From Diaporthe sp. PMI_573 (Eukaryota; Ascomycota; Sordariomycetes; Diaporthales; Diaporthaceae): a stretch of DNA of 64,000 bases. Of the stretch, positions 31,805-44,507 are shown in pieces (the first letter of the stretch is position 1; the number at the start of each line of letters is the position of its first letter). The notes below the pieces were generated by a model. That model made no database searches, was not told the origin of the DNA, and saw nothing but the letters and a program-made list of their open reading frames with translations. A program made the position numbers and the translations under genes. The stretch spans positions 248,001 to 312,000 of the forward strand of contig JAJTUP010000015.1 in NCBI GenBank assembly GCA_021399435.1. The letters run 5' to 3'.

Positions 31805-34409
31805 ACGAGCAGACGAACGGACGGATTGACGTGCGGACGGAGCGTGACAGTCACAATGCCCAGCAGGAGGACTTGAGGATACCCTGTCAATCGGAAAAGA
31901 CTTGATTGGCGGGGCGGGATCCGGCGAACGTAATCGAGAATGGAACTTGGTCACTCTCGCGACTTTTCAGGGCACGGATCAGGCCTGGGCTTTTCACAAA
32001 TTAAGAGGATCGTCGATACGGACCGGATTGGAGTTGGGCATCACAACGGCGACCAGATTGGACTCTTTCACCGTGCCAGGACGTTTCGATATTTGAACCC
32101 CGACGGGCTTTTTTGCGATTACCAACAATCATCGACAACCTTTGTCGCCTTCATAGAGTGTGTTAATAAGGCGACACTGGGCATCATTCAACGGTACTCC
32201 GTATCTCGTCTCCCGTTCTCATGCTATGTGCCTCTGCGATGCTTGCGATTGCGGATTGCGTCCCAAGGCCCCCCCCCCCCGCACATTGTTCTATCGGTCA
32301 CAACTGGACGAGGGCTGGAATCGATGTGACGGGTACCTCGGCCATCCACATACACCGTCGATGCCAACGTTGCCGCCCTGACTCCCAGGGGCTCATTAAC
32401 AAGCCAGGCCGCCGGCCTATGTCCTGTGTCAATACCCAGCCCAGCCCACCTAGTCTTTGTACCCACCCATTCCCTGTCTTCTTTATCTTCACAGCGGAGA
32501 CACGGACATCAATGAGACATCGAATTTCTCGCCGGCGGGCCAGGCAGTGAGCCACGCGCCGTTGCGTGTGTCCTGGGCTGCCTCGGCTGCGCTGTAGCCT
32601 CTTGGTGCCCAGACTCCCCTTGCTATGCCATCGCTGGCACGTTTGGCGGTGTTGCTTGCTGGGCGTGATGCTGCCACGTTGCTGCTGCCAGACGCTATCG
32701 GATCGTGCCATATCTCCGACTTGGGCCAGGCAGAGATATATTCGCCGCTATTTCCCATGGTGGTGGTTTTGCCTATCTCACGCTGGTTATTAAGGATTCA
32801 TGCCAGTCATGTGGATAAGCATTGTGCAGCCTCTTGCTACTAGGCGGCGGCCAGGTCGGCTCCTGAAAGTGCAAGCCGGCCCCATGACAATTGCGCCCGC
32901 TCTGGTGGACCATGAGGGACTGTATTGAAAACGGAAAAAACCAACTCTCGCCTCTTGGCATGCATGTGTAGACAACCCGAAATGCTGGTATACAGCCCCT
33001 AAACGATGTCACCAATGCAGGTCAAAGCCGCTCGCATACTGTAACCTTAAGAGTCTTTACACCCGCAGTGATCATGACGAACCGCGGCCGCTTCAGACGG
33101 CCCACGCCGAAGCAAAGCACCACTGGATGGCAAGTGGCAAGCGGCGAGGCCAGTCTTGACAAAGGGCAAAACGTTGTAGTTTCTCGCATGAAACATTCAA
33201 ACACAGCGCTCCGGCTCCGGGGATTGTATGGCGGCCAGAATCTGGTCAACTACTGGCCGAGAGTTTGTTCTGCTTACCTTGTTCAGCGTGAAGAGAAGCG
33301 CAATTGGAGCTGCTGTGCCTCTTGCTCACGAAGCATCTGACGAGACTTTTTGTCACGAACGTATTTCCACACCTCGCGCGCATGAAATGACAGGATTCCT
33401 CCGATCGAGGTAAGTGGCAAGTTTGCTTTGTTTGTTGCTGCTGCTGGTGCTGGCTCCGGAGGCCAGTGTGGACGGACGAGAGGCGCGGTGCGCGGCGTTC
33501 TGAAGGAAGAACGAGATGCGCGAGCCCTTTATCATCGTAACAGGTCAAGGTGTTTTTGGACGTGTTATTCCGAAAACAGTATGAACGATACTGTTGACCA
33601 GTGGCAAGGAAATCCTGCCCTTCCTTCGTTGTTAGCCCTACTGGAACCAACAGCCCAAAAAGTGCCAAGATAGTGAGCCAGGCCAAGAGGGAAAGGAAGC
33701 ACAGTCACGGTTGTCTGCCTCGCTTACGGTGTAAGAACCAACCGTCATGTCATACACCATCTTCAAAAGACCAGGCTATTTTTAAATCGGGACGAATAGC
33801 GCGATCGATGACCAACGGATTACACCAGAGATGGATTTGGTTAGTGTTACAATGATTAAAAAAGCTCTTGTTGTATTTTTGCGGCTTTCAGTCTTGCCTC
33901 TCAACGATGGGATTGAATGCAAGAGATATTCTCGGAGGGATTCGAGAGAATCGAGACAGGAGTGCTTTCCAGAGTAAGAGAACAGGCAAAACCTCGGCCC
34001 AAAAATGACACAGCTGGCGAAGACCTGCCGTTGCAAGCGATAGGTGCATTCGATACCGCAAGTAGATGAATGCTCCGGGAACGAAAAGAGGAAGAGTCAC
34101 AAGAAGGAGACAAATAGAGAAGAATACGGGTTCAAGCCAGTCTGGTTATCATTCTCTGGAATTCGCAAGGCTCATCTTCATCTGTATTATGTCGTACCGG
34201 GTGATGCGGGTTTCGCCGCGCCAGATTTCGCAGGAGTTTTTTGACAGTCGCCATCTTCCTCTCTGACCAACTCCGGCAGTCCCGAACTGAAATGATTCCG
34301 CAGACATCCCGCACGTAATCTTGTTGTGTGAGAGAACCCATTACCTCCTTCACGACGCCGTCATGGCTGCAGCCGATGCTAGGCTGATGGTGCTTGCTCA
34401 GGTGACGGA
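31805..34409. other. Convergent 2.6 kb interval without a gene
   Basis: This lies between the stop codons of ALY/REF and p23 and is long for a convergent pair. There is a C-run near 32270. The best ORF (minus strand, 33246-33686) begins at TTG, not ATG, and is not supported. I see no known domain or RNA. Confidence 0.5.
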
Positions 34410-35392
34410 TCAGGCAGCGGGCTTGGACGCCTCGGCGGGCTTTGCCTCGCTCTTCGCCTCAGTCTTGACGTCCTCCTCGCCCTCCAGAGCAGGCATGTCG
34501 TCGTCCTCGTCGTCGTCGTCCTCCTCCTCCTCGTCCTCGCCGCCCAGACCGGCACCGCCGCCAAGCTTGGAGAAGTCGATGCCGCCGAAGTCGCCGCCTG
34601 CGCCTAGGGGGTTATGTCAGCTTGTTTAAGTTCTTCAATGCAAGGAAGCTAGGTGCAAATTTGACTTACCGCCCATGCCAGGCATGCCTCCTGCGGGTGA
34701 GACGTGGTATTAGTCCTGCGAACTTCAAACAAACGGAGAGGAGGCGGGAGGGCCGGGGGTGCCAGCACCCGGCTTTGCTTACCCATGCCACCGCCAAACT
34801 GCGACATGTCCTCCTCGGCGGCCTCGTTCTGCTCGTCCTCATCGACCCACTTGTCGAAGTCGGTTCGGAGGAAGTGGACCTTCTTGGCCTCCTTGAGCAG
34901 GCGGGGCCAGTAGGCCTCGTTGAGCTCCTTCTTCTGCAGCTTCAGCTCGACATTCTTGCCCGTGTGGTTGACCTTGGTGGCCTTCTCGTCGATCTCGGCG
35001 TAGAACTCGAGCTCCAGGTGGTAGGTCTTCTTCAGGGTGTCGGAGTGGCCGGTGAAGGTCAGACCGGCGGGCTTGAGGTCAAGCTTGAAGCTCTCCTTGG
35101 GCACGTCGGGGACGGTTATGGTGAGGTAGACGAAGTTACTCTCGGCGTCGGTGCTGGAAGAGCGTTGTGCCCAGAGAACTGCAAGGATTGGCGCGAGCGC
35201 GCGTCAGCAAGAGCAAGAAGCGGCCTGGTCACCCAACAGAGAACACGGTGACGACGCAGGGCGTTGCGCGTTGCGCGATGTGGGAGTGCTGCCTGGCGGC
35301 AAGGCGGAACAAGGGGGCTGGAACTGCTGCAGCAGCTGGTGTGGAGATGGACGAGGGCCGGACTTACCCTCGGGAGTTGCAGTGGAGGCCAT
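34410..35392 (-). CDS. wos2: Hsp90 co-chaperone p23 (Sba1/Wos2)
   Basis: Four exons on the minus strand: 35392-35368 (25 nt), 35178-34783, 34690-34670 (21 nt) and 34603-34410; introns of 189, 92 and 66 bp; 211 residues. Splicing 1/2 gives MASTATPEVLWAQRSSSTDA, the expected p23 start with the conserved VLWAQRS. The CS domain (about residues 8-115) includes NFVYLTITVPDV, KLDLKPAGLTFTG, YHLELEFYAEI and the signature LNEAYWPRLLKE, followed by FLRTDFDKWVDEDE. The 21-nt microexon 3 adds one step to a Gly/Met-rich linker (GGMGGMPGMGG). The C-terminus is a long Glu/Asp tract, then a Lys/Ala-rich end. p23 binds the ATP-bound, closed form of Hsp90, slows ATP hydrolysis and stabilises clients. The tiny first exon places an intron after codon 8. 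Divergent from vps24. Confidence 0.95.
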
Positions 35393-36525
35393 TGTGTGTT
35401 TTGTTGTGGAATTACAGCGGGTGTCGCAAAGTCAAGATGTGGGAGTAGGGATCAGGAATAGTAAATTGGGGGAAGTTTTGCGTGAGCTGCACGTTTGTCG
35501 TCTGGCTTGTGGTTTGGTTTGGTTTGGTTTGGTGTGTCCAGGATTTTGACGGGGAGTGGGGACTGAGGTCGTTAGGCTGGTGGGAGGGGGGAGGGGGGAG
35601 GGGAGCTCTGATGAGGCAAACGCGGGGTATGGCCCAGATCCAGACGGAGCGAACTGAGCAAACGGGCTGGTGATAGAGAGGCTTGGGGGTGTGAGTGCGC
35701 GGGGCCGACGGGCGGATCTGGCTTCCTGAAGATATTTCAGACAAGAGGTGAGAGGTTTTGCTGAAGGGATGTTTGCATCTAGGAGCCAGCTGTGAGGAAC
35801 AAGAAGAGGGAGCTCGGGGCTGAGGCTGGGGTGCACACCCAGTGGCACAATCAGGACAAGCTCATGGAATTTCTCAGAACCACAGAGATCTGGGCCCCCT
35901 GGAGCTGCGTGCGCCATTCATTCCTCACTGCGCACCAGGACCCTGACCCCAGCGCCACCCCAAAACCCCACACCGCCTGCCTAGGTACGTAGGTCAAACA
36001 GGCGTCCATCCGCCTGCCGTCCAGTGCAAGAGTGAGTCGTCGTCTACCAATTTTCTCGCAAGGCTGTCTGTCCCACAGGGCTGGTAGGCCGGTTAATGTC
36101 AACCATAACCAATATACTCAAGTTACTGTCCCTATGCCACACCTGCAGGACCCCCAGATGGGTCAATAAGAACAAAACCCGTCATTTCCCAAGCATCCCG
36201 AGGCCACTGAAGATCCATATGCCAAGCCAGGTCTGGCCCTAGCCCTGCCAGGGGACGGGCACTAACAGAGCCGCAACCCAGCCCAAACCGTCCAACACTC
36301 TGAATGGGCCATGACCCGTCGGCCCTGTTGCTCACGTAATTCCCATGCCGCCAGTCGACCCACCAGCACTACGTCAACTCTCCTGCATCGACCGCCATCT
36401 AGTACACGCGCGGCTGCACCGTTGTGCCAAACCCGACAATCCGCACCCCTACACCATCGCTGCCGCAACACGCCCCTGTGCTCTCCAGCGCAGCTCCAGA
36501 TCCCATTACAGACCAGTCTCCAGAC
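35393..36525. promoter_or_regulatory. Divergent promoter region p23 / vps24
   Basis: 1.1 kb between divergent start codons. Near p23 there is a (TTTGG)n-like stretch (about 35510-35535); a CCTAGGTA palindrome with GTAGGT lies at about 35978. I looked for perfect heat-shock elements (GAAnnTTCnnGAA) close to p23 and found none. No gene is visible. Confidence 0.5.
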
Positions 36526-37360
36526 ATGGAGACGATAAGAGGACTCTTCGCTAAGCCAGATCCCTCGGCACAAGTCAGTCCAGCCCAGCCAGCCCATTGA
36601 AGGGCCTACGCCTTGCTACCTCGCCTCGCCTCGCCTCGCCTCTATTCTGAAAACCGCTTTCTGACCTGATGCTCTTTCCTAGGTACGAAAATGTAACATG
36701 CTCCTTCGCCAGAACATGCGCAAGCTTGACCGCGACATCGCCCAGTCCAAGCAGCTCGAGACCAAGGCCAAGAACCTCATCGTGCAGGCCGACAAGCGCG
36801 CCCAGAAGGACCCCTCGCGCAGGAAACAAGCCGAGAAGGACGCGCGCGACTTTGCGCGCGAGCTCATCCGCGCCCGCAAGTCGTCGGCCCGCCTGGTCAC
36901 CTCCAAGGCCCAGCTCAACTCGGTGCAGATGCAGGTGAACGAGGCCTTTGCCGTGCGCAAGATCGAGGGCTCCATCCGGGCGTCGGTTGGCATCATGAAG
37001 GACGTCAACACGCTCATCAGGCTGCCCGAGCTGGCGGGGACCATGCGGGACCTGAGCGTCGAGCTGATGAAGGCCGGCGTGATCGAGGAGATGGTCGAGG
37101 AGACTCTGCCCGAGGACGACACCCTGCTGGGCGAGGACGAGGAGGCCGAGGGCGAGGTCGACAAGGTCCTGGGCGAGATACTCAAGGGCAAGATGGAGAA
37201 GACGGGCCAGATGGAGAAGACGGGCCAGATGCCCAGCGCCCCGCCGCAGAAGATCGAGGAGCCCGCCCAGCCCGCAGCCGCGGTCGAGGAGGACGACGAG
37301 GAGGACATGGAGGCTACCATGGACCAGATGAGGAACAGGCTAGAGGCCCTGAGGAGCTAG
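36526..37360 (+). CDS. VPS24: ESCRT-III subunit Vps24 (CHMP3)
   Basis: Two exons, 36526-36573 and 36683-37360, 241 residues; the 109-bp intron has a GTCAGT donor (weaker than its neighbours), a CTGACC branch site and TAG acceptor. Exon 1 encodes METIRGLFAKPDPSAQ and exon 2 continues VRKCNMLLRQNMRKLDRDI, the classical Vps24/CHMP3 start, including the basic N-terminal helix that contacts membranes. The body is helical and charged (Snf7 domain, about residues 15-185). The acidic linker is followed by Pro/Ala-rich sequence and a C-terminal helix MDQMRNRLEALRS, a MIM1 motif that recruits the Vps4 ATPase. Vps24 caps Snf7 filaments during multivesicular-body sorting, and in filamentous fungi ESCRT also serves pH signalling. 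Two 18-bp copies encode MEKTGQ (about 37193-37228), a recent duplication in the linker. Confidence 0.95.
36619..36642. repeat. (CCTCG)n repeat in vps24 intron 1
   Basis: About five CCTCG pentamers lie between the donor and branch region of the vps24 intron, making it longer than most introns here. Confidence 0.85.
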
Positions 37361-40300
37361 GCAGTGTGGTGCGCCCCTTTCGGCCTGTCACGAGAGGAGA
37401 CACGGCTCGACGAGATCATCTGCACGGAGTACGGAGTTTGGGCTGCGGGTTTTGGTCATCCATACAAACCGAAACCCTTTGGATCGGATTTTACTGCCAC
37501 CATAGTTGGTGTGACCGGCGGCGTAGTCGGGAGGAGCCTGTGCTTGTAAAGACTTTATTTGTTTACTCCAAACCATCTGAACATATCGTCGTGGCTCTCG
37601 TGAGCTAAAGACACTACAAGGCTGCAAATTTAGTGCAGTTTTCAACTGCGGCTAACCCCTTCCAAGGGTTTAGATACCATCACCACAACACGCGCGGGAG
37701 GTACGTCTTCTCGAATAGCAAGTATGGCATGTGGCAATTATGGATGCTCAGAAGGCGTCATTACGACGATTGCAGGACTGCCGAAACAGCTTCCGTCGCT
37801 GATGGATGTCAAAGAGATGGCAACAAGAGAAGTCCTGCTAAACACAAGAATCGCATCCCATTTGCAAGCCTATGACTCGCCCATCTTAGTGTCCCGATTA
37901 ACCACGGTTGCCTCGTTCACAGCCTCGAGGGCCCGAGGGCCCGAGGGTTCCGCCAACTGGACTGCTCATCCATACGGCGTCAGACATTATTTACCCACAA
38001 AGATGTGGCTTGTGGGTCTCCATGATTGCTTCTCCCGGCCGAAGGCCGGTATACCTACTAACTGATGAAGGCCATCTCGGTGCGAATCTTCATCACGTGT
38101 CTTGCTGCCCGCCGAGAGGTGCAAGGTGGACATCGACCATCTTCTTTTCCCTTGGGGACAGATCCTCTTCGGCACTGGAGAGCTGCGGTGACTAACACTT
38201 TGGCCATCACGCCTTGCAGACGTCGAAGGCTTCAATGTTGATCACTCAGTCCTTTTACCCCTTTGACTGCCTTGGACGTCACCGATACACCATAGTTAAC
38301 GACTCTTAGCCTCGTCTATGCGGCACCCATGTATAGACTACAGCCAGCCTGTCGTCCGACAAGTATGATACCTTGTTGCGCGTGTAGCACAGTTACCTCT
38401 GACGCGCAATGCATTTACACGTGCATCGTGAGTGAGTTGATTCGTGTTGTAGGTTGCAGCCACGGTGGCATGGCAGCGTTGGAAGGCAAATATATGAAGA
38501 TCTGCCCTGAGACTTCGCCTCGAGTGAGGAGCCAAAGAATGTGTTACCGACAATTCCAGACTGAACCACCTCGGTCACCTCTCGGCCGCCCAGCAGGAGT
38601 TCCCAGCCAGCGCGAGACTGACAAGGCATGCTCTTTTGTCGATTGACGGCCTCAATCTCGTTCGGTTACCGCTTTCAGGTCCTCGGGAGACGATGGCATC
38701 CTTAGTGCCAGGCTGCGCTCATGTCGGCTCCCTATCACTGTAAAGCAGCCACATGTTTGTGAGCGGCTTTCCTGGCTCTCCTCGGCGCATTTTGCACTGT
38801 TGGTCTCTCGTACACAGTCGTGAGAGGCCTTTGGTGCGAAGTGCTGGACCACTTGGTCTTGCTCCCCAGGGCTGACGTCTCTAACTCAACAGAAACCGTG
38901 TGAGCCCAGACTGCACAGCCCGGTGCCGGTGCCAGCGCATCCACTGGCCGCCCAGCGATTTGGCCGGCCGTCTCTGGCTTTGAGAGGACACTTGCCCACG
39001 GGAGGAGTAGACACGTATGATTCAGGCTCAGACGGCAAATAGGGCTCGATTTCGAGAGTGACGCGTCTGGACCAGCGCCTGCCAGAACGGCAGACTCCTG
39101 GCCAAACGATATTTCCACGAATCACCGCCAGGCCCAAAGCGATCCTGTATTGGCGACAGCGGCGTGCGCCAAACACCGAGTTGTTGAGTCACGGGCGTGG
39201 TCTCGGATCGGTCTGACCAGGTTTCCAGAATCTCAATAGGTGGACTGCATTATTTGCCAACATATTGGTCCTTCCTGGTCGAGTACACCCCTCAAGCTTT
39301 GGGCTGGGGAATCAATACAGCATGTGATGCAGCCTCGGGAGCCAAAAGCCTGGAATCACCGAGACACTTGTCTCTCGTGGCCGCGATCCAGGACAACACC
39401 TCAGCTACCGAGACCCAAAGTCAAGATAGGCGGTTGAGTCACAGGACAGGGCCCCGAGATGGCCTCGAGGGCAGGCCGTGGGGGTCAGTCAGGTGAACCA
39501 CACAGAGCACAGCCACACAAGGCCCGCCGCCACGGCAGCCAGCCACCTGGGCAGCAGCCTGATTTGTATGGGATGGGTGGGAGACACGACAGAACTTACA
39601 ACAGAGGCGGCCGGATATTCCAGGCTCCGGTCCACGGAGGATGCCCGAGGGCCCAGTCACCGGCCTGCTTGCTGAGCCAGACAGCCAGCCTACAGTAGGG
39701 CACGTACTACGTAGCAGTTGGGCTGTTGGGGTGCATGCTTGCTCACCGCCCCGGCGAGAACGAACAGCTCCTGGCTCCTGGCATGTGAAGCATGCGCTTG
39801 CCCACGCCCGCGAGACGGGACAGGGCAGGAAAGCTCCTATCATACATGCCGCAGTCATCGGGTCTTGGTCGCTCTGAAACATGGGAGCGAGGCGGACGGG
39901 AAGACGGTTGAAACAGATATGATCTCCATCCGCGTGCATCAGCAACTACCCGAGATCCAATCTCTTGGTGGGAGGGGAGCACTATGGCGCTGCGGGACGA
40001 AAATTTGACGCGATGTGGTTTTCCATATTTTCCGGCGTTGGCGCCGGCGGATGGGGGCGGGCACCGTATCCACCGTATTGTCCCGTAGGATCTATTCAGT
40101 GTGTCGGTTGATGATCTGCATGGTATCTGTGGAGGTCTCCACCCCCACGCGTGTCTTCAGGCAGACCCCAGGAGGAAGCCGAAAGTGGGCGGTGGGATAA
40201 AAGACGTGCGTAGGGCAAAATTTCAGAGTCACCGAAGGGAAGAAGAATTCTCACGCGGACCATGACCGAGGAACACGTCGGTACATCGGGGGTCCGCCTG

Positions 40301-42380
40301 CCAGCCAACAGATTCATGTTGGCTAGAAGGAGATGAGATTTCGAGGGCATCGCGTGTCCCTGCAGGCGGTCAAACAACGCTGCACGCCTCGCAGGCTGGC
40401 AGGCAGGCATGCAGCAGCAGCAGCACCGCACGAGCCTCCGGCCGCTTCCAGGCGTCCTTCTAGAAGCATGTTCACGATGCGGCCCCTTACCCGATCGGTG
40501 GGACAAGGTTCGAACTGACATCAGAGAGGCAAACACCGAAAAGGCTCGAGCTCAGGCTCGACGGCGCAAGGCAATACAAGACTCGAGGGGATCGACACGG
40601 GGTAGAGAGGGAAGGAAAAAAGAAGGAAAAAAGAAAATAGCTCAAACTTTCAAGATCTCGGCTGTAGATTCCACTTCTGTCGAAACCAGCAGCGTGCCCG
40701 TCCGTGACCCTGCCGTCATAGTGTGTGCATTGCGCGTGTGGAGATTCGTCGGCGTCTATGGGTCACCCCATTCCTGAGTCGTTTGCCGGCCACAAATGGA
40801 GGGCTTGTCCATGGGCCACCAAGCGGCGGAGAAGAATGAAACAGAGGCGGGTTTATGACTGATTCATTCAGCAACCAACGCCTTGTGTTTGCCGCCAGTG
40901 GCATCCTGCTTCAACAGCCGCCCCCCCCCCGCCCCGGATTCGAATATTTGATGACGTCGACGGGTGGTGCGCCCTCCTGTTTTGCAGTTGTTGACCCGTC
41001 GTGATTGCTTCCTGCACCAAGGGTCCATGCCGGGGCAGATGGACCTTGTCAGGAGTCAGTCAAAGCTGAAGAGTTTGCTCTCTTGCAGCCTCTTTTTTAC
41101 TTTTTCCGAACGAGGCCAATTATCCGACAACGCAAAGTTCATTTTAGTGGTTTCCCTTGACGGGTCTCGGTGCATCTGGGGTCTCAGATCATTTTACCAC
41201 CAACTACCTATTTTGCAGTTTATACTTGTGGCTCGGGAAATCTACGGCCGAGAGGCGCGTGAAGCAACCAAGCAAGCCACGCAACCGCGTACGGATATAC
41301 TACACAGTAGTGTAGTAAGAAGATCCAAGGTTGTTCGCGGCCCGAGTTCGAGAGCGCACTGTCCACAATCCAGGCCCTCATCGGCGGCATGTAGATCGCG
41401 GGAGTCTCACCCCATAAAACAGCCCCAGCCTGCCAACTTTGGCGGCTGGGTCCATCTGGACTCTCATCCGGGTTCGATCTGCGGGGCTGGCCCCGACCAT
41501 GTCTGGCATGTTCACCTCCTGGCTTGAGCGTTGGCGATTGGCAACGTTGATCCCTCGGGCCATCATGGCCGCCGGCGGGTATCATGTCACTGCAAAAGAT
41601 TGGCGCCGGCCGTGGGGACTGCACACCCCCAAGGCGTTATGTTTTCTAGCCTCCCGTGTTTTATTCGTGACGAGTCAAGCGGCGCCCCTCCTCTCCAATC
41701 CATCCATGCGCTCGGCCGAGTGAAACTGAGGCAAGCGTCGGGAGTGTTATTCATGGCAGATGGCTACAAACCTGTCATCCAAAGTCCCCGTTCTCCGGAA
41801 ATACTCCGTCCTGCCCCGGGATTGCTCAAGATCAAGCCGAGACACGGCCCTGTCGCGGGGTACACCCCCAGACCCCTCGCTCCCCTCGCCGTGTTGCCGC
41901 AGGGACATGGCCAGCCTGGCCAGCTACAAGACCCAAACTTCCACAAATACTCCATCGATGCGGCACGACCACTCATCCCACAATCCATCAGAGAACCAAG
42001 GTGCGGACGATGCGTGGGGACAGAGAAACCTGGATTGCCAGGATTGCCAGCGCAGCCTATACACGTAGCCAACTAGCACATCATCACCGCCCTTTCCCCC
42101 CCCCCCCTTTCCTGGCGTGTACTTCGCACAAGTGTTTGGTCAATGCAGTGGACAAGTTTGAAATGCATCTCGCTGGCCCGCTGGCGCAGAAGTCCAGCCC
42201 TATTCAGGCGCATGAATAGATCGTTGGCAGCTATGCAGGGAAGCCAGGTCAGCCCTTTGTTTGGCCAGATTCGGCCGGCCGAGGCCAACGGGCTCCCAGG
42301 CTCCCTGCCTCGTTGGGCCTCGACGTCGCCCCAGACTGCGCCAGAATGGGTGTTGGTTGACCGCCCCGTGCCTATGTGCG

Positions 42381-42404
42381 CTGCCTGCCTGCCTGCCTGC
42401 CTGC
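42381..42404. repeat. (CTGC)n tetranucleotide repeat
   Basis: About six perfect tetramers, followed by a short interrupted echo up to about 42416, in a gene-free stretch. Confidence 0.9.
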
Positions 42405-43069
42405 CCACCTGCCTGAGCCGCCCCGGGCCGGAGTAAATTTGTCTACATGAGATGGGCCTAGTGGTCTGGCTAAATACCACATTAGTTACTGCTCAGGGTC
42501 TTGGTGTATCAAGTACACCCCAGCTCACTGGCAATGGAATATCTGGGTATGCCGCGAAAATGGGACGGGTGGGCACAGATGTTGCAAAACTCGCGGGGAA
42601 GAGCCACGACGTATGCGCGAATGCCCTGGTGCGGTATGACGATGCCATGCGAACTGTACACAAGATTCGTCTCGACTTTGTCCGACTCAGTTTCCCCGCC
42701 ACGATGATGAGCACTCAAGCCTTCGGAAGCCAGCGGAGCGTGTAGACTCGTCCACCCGCGTGTCAAACCCTCAGGCCGAGTCGAGCCCGGTAGCTCTGAG
42801 CTTGGCCCCGGCTGATGTCAGAGATGTGTATATGCGAGAGTGAGAATGGTTTCTTCCCTCACGGTCGCACCGGGGGTGATGCAGCGAGGAATCAAGATGC
42901 GAAATTGCAAAGATGACGGCGAAGCCAGGCGATGCGATGGAACACAACGCGACGCAACCTATTACCAGACAGCCGGGCGGGCGGGGAGAGCCCAGATTGA
43001 CGGGCGGGAGCTGACATGACGGCCCCTTTACCAAAGCAGACGAGCTCCTGTTAGATATGATTGATTACT

Positions 43070-43092
43070 GGCATGGCATGGCATGGCACGGC
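43070..43092. repeat. (GGCAT)n pentanucleotide repeat
   Basis: Four GGCAT/GGCAC units in tandem, followed by related GGCAT and GCACT units; one unit has T replaced by C. Confidence 0.85.
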
Positions 43093-44483
43093 ATGGCACT
43101 TGCATGCCCGCCTCTTCGGATTCCTGTCGTACACGCATATTGTCGGTGAAGTCATCATGGGAAATCTGAGTCAGTTGCTACCATCACCATGGCTGATCTG
43201 GAGGGTCGCACAGCAATATTCATGAGCGATCCGCCTCCGCATTATTCTTCCCCGGGAAACCGGTTTGACTCTGGGGGTAGTGGAGTCCAGAAGAGGAGGG
43301 GGGGTAGGACGAGAAAATGATGACGGCGCGGTGAACCGTGCAGACAGGCGGCGGGCTGAGAGGGGGCCCTGTGGCGGGCGTATTCAGTCAAATTAAGCTC
43401 CAATGTACCTGACTGAGGACAGCATCTGCCCCACGTTTTGGCGGACAGGCCAGAGCACGCAGGGCAGTAGATACATACAGCCAGCAGGGCAAGGCAGTAG
43501 GTACACTTCAAAGTGGCCATGAGCCCGCCCGGCTAGTAAGGCGGGAGGACAAGAAAACAGCCCTTCCGAGGCTTTCCTGTGCGGCCTCCCAGCCGACGCC
43601 GCTTGGACGGATGAGCCTGAGAGGGACACGACTAAGTTGGTCGACGGGATGATGACATGTTGACTGGCCCATTCGCGTGCGTGTCGCCGAGCGTGTCCAA
43701 CCAGGCCAAGGAAAGGAAGGCAAGGTGCCGACGGCGATTGTGTCACGAAAGCCCAGGGAGAAGGGCAAGCATGGGCGATCAAGATGGACAAGTAGGATGA
43801 GTATTGCAGGGCTGAAGACAAAAGTTTCGTCTCACTCACTCTGGGCAGTAGGTCTGGAGCGTAGTGTAGACTCGAGATGCCGAATTAGTTGCGATTTGCT
43901 CGCTGCGGTTCGGTCTGCGCCCAACCAGACGGCCTGGAGTTGGCTTGCTGCTTTGTTTGGATCTTGGGAGTTGGGGCGGCGTTTTACCTGCCCATCCTGT
44001 CCTGTTCGTGTCCTGCCCTATTCTTACCTTGCCCGGAATCCTTCACACGAGCCTAATTTAGACCCGAGCTGAGAGGGCTTTTTCGTTTGCGCAGCCAACA
44101 GACGACGGCAGATCACACCCACCCGCTCAAACCCCCTCCCCCCCCTTTTTTTTTTTATTCTCTCTCACCACTTTTAGCACCCCGGGGAGAAGCAAGCACC
44201 AACACGACCAAGGGCAAAGTAAAAAAAAGGGCACTTGCAGTCACAGTCACAACCAAGAAAAGGAGAGAGGAGTGGTGATGTGTCGAAGCTGACAAGGGGG
44301 GCAAAAAGAAGGCGAGATGGGACCAGTCGAACGGATGGCCGTGTTTGTTTCAGCTTTGTCTGCTCGAGCCCGGCTGTTTGCACCTGATGCCCCGGAACAG
44401 GCGTGGTTGAGCTGGCTGGCCGCGGAGCTGGATGCCCCAAGGAGAAAAGGAAACGTTTCGAGCGGTGAGATGCCGCGCCCCTG

Positions 44484-44507
44484 GCACGGCTGCACGGCTG
44501 CACGGCT
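44484..44507. repeat. 8-bp repeat GCACGGCT x3
   Basis: Three perfect copies of GCACGGCT and a partial fourth, in the gene-free stretch upstream of the gene at 45989. Confidence 0.88.

Noticed and set aside
33246..33686. Minus-strand ORF with a signal-peptide-like start
   Set aside because: The apparent first codon is TTG, not ATG, and the rest is low-complexity without cysteine spacing or a domain.
35393..35900. Heat-shock elements upstream of p23
   Set aside because: Only imperfect GAA/TTC arrays with wrong spacing were found (for example near 35866).
41460..41490. GGGTTCGATC resembling a tRNA B box
   Set aside because: The flanking bases do not form a T-arm, and there is no A box or acceptor stem. 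Similar B-box-like matches near 4594, 11164 and 40507 failed for the same reason.
43242..43520. Minus-strand 92-codon ORF with Cys-rich hydrophobic start
   Set aside because: It has an ATG, but hydrophobic and Cys-rich residues come from a GC-rich repeat-like stretch; no homology or splice support. A small secreted protein cannot be fully excluded.
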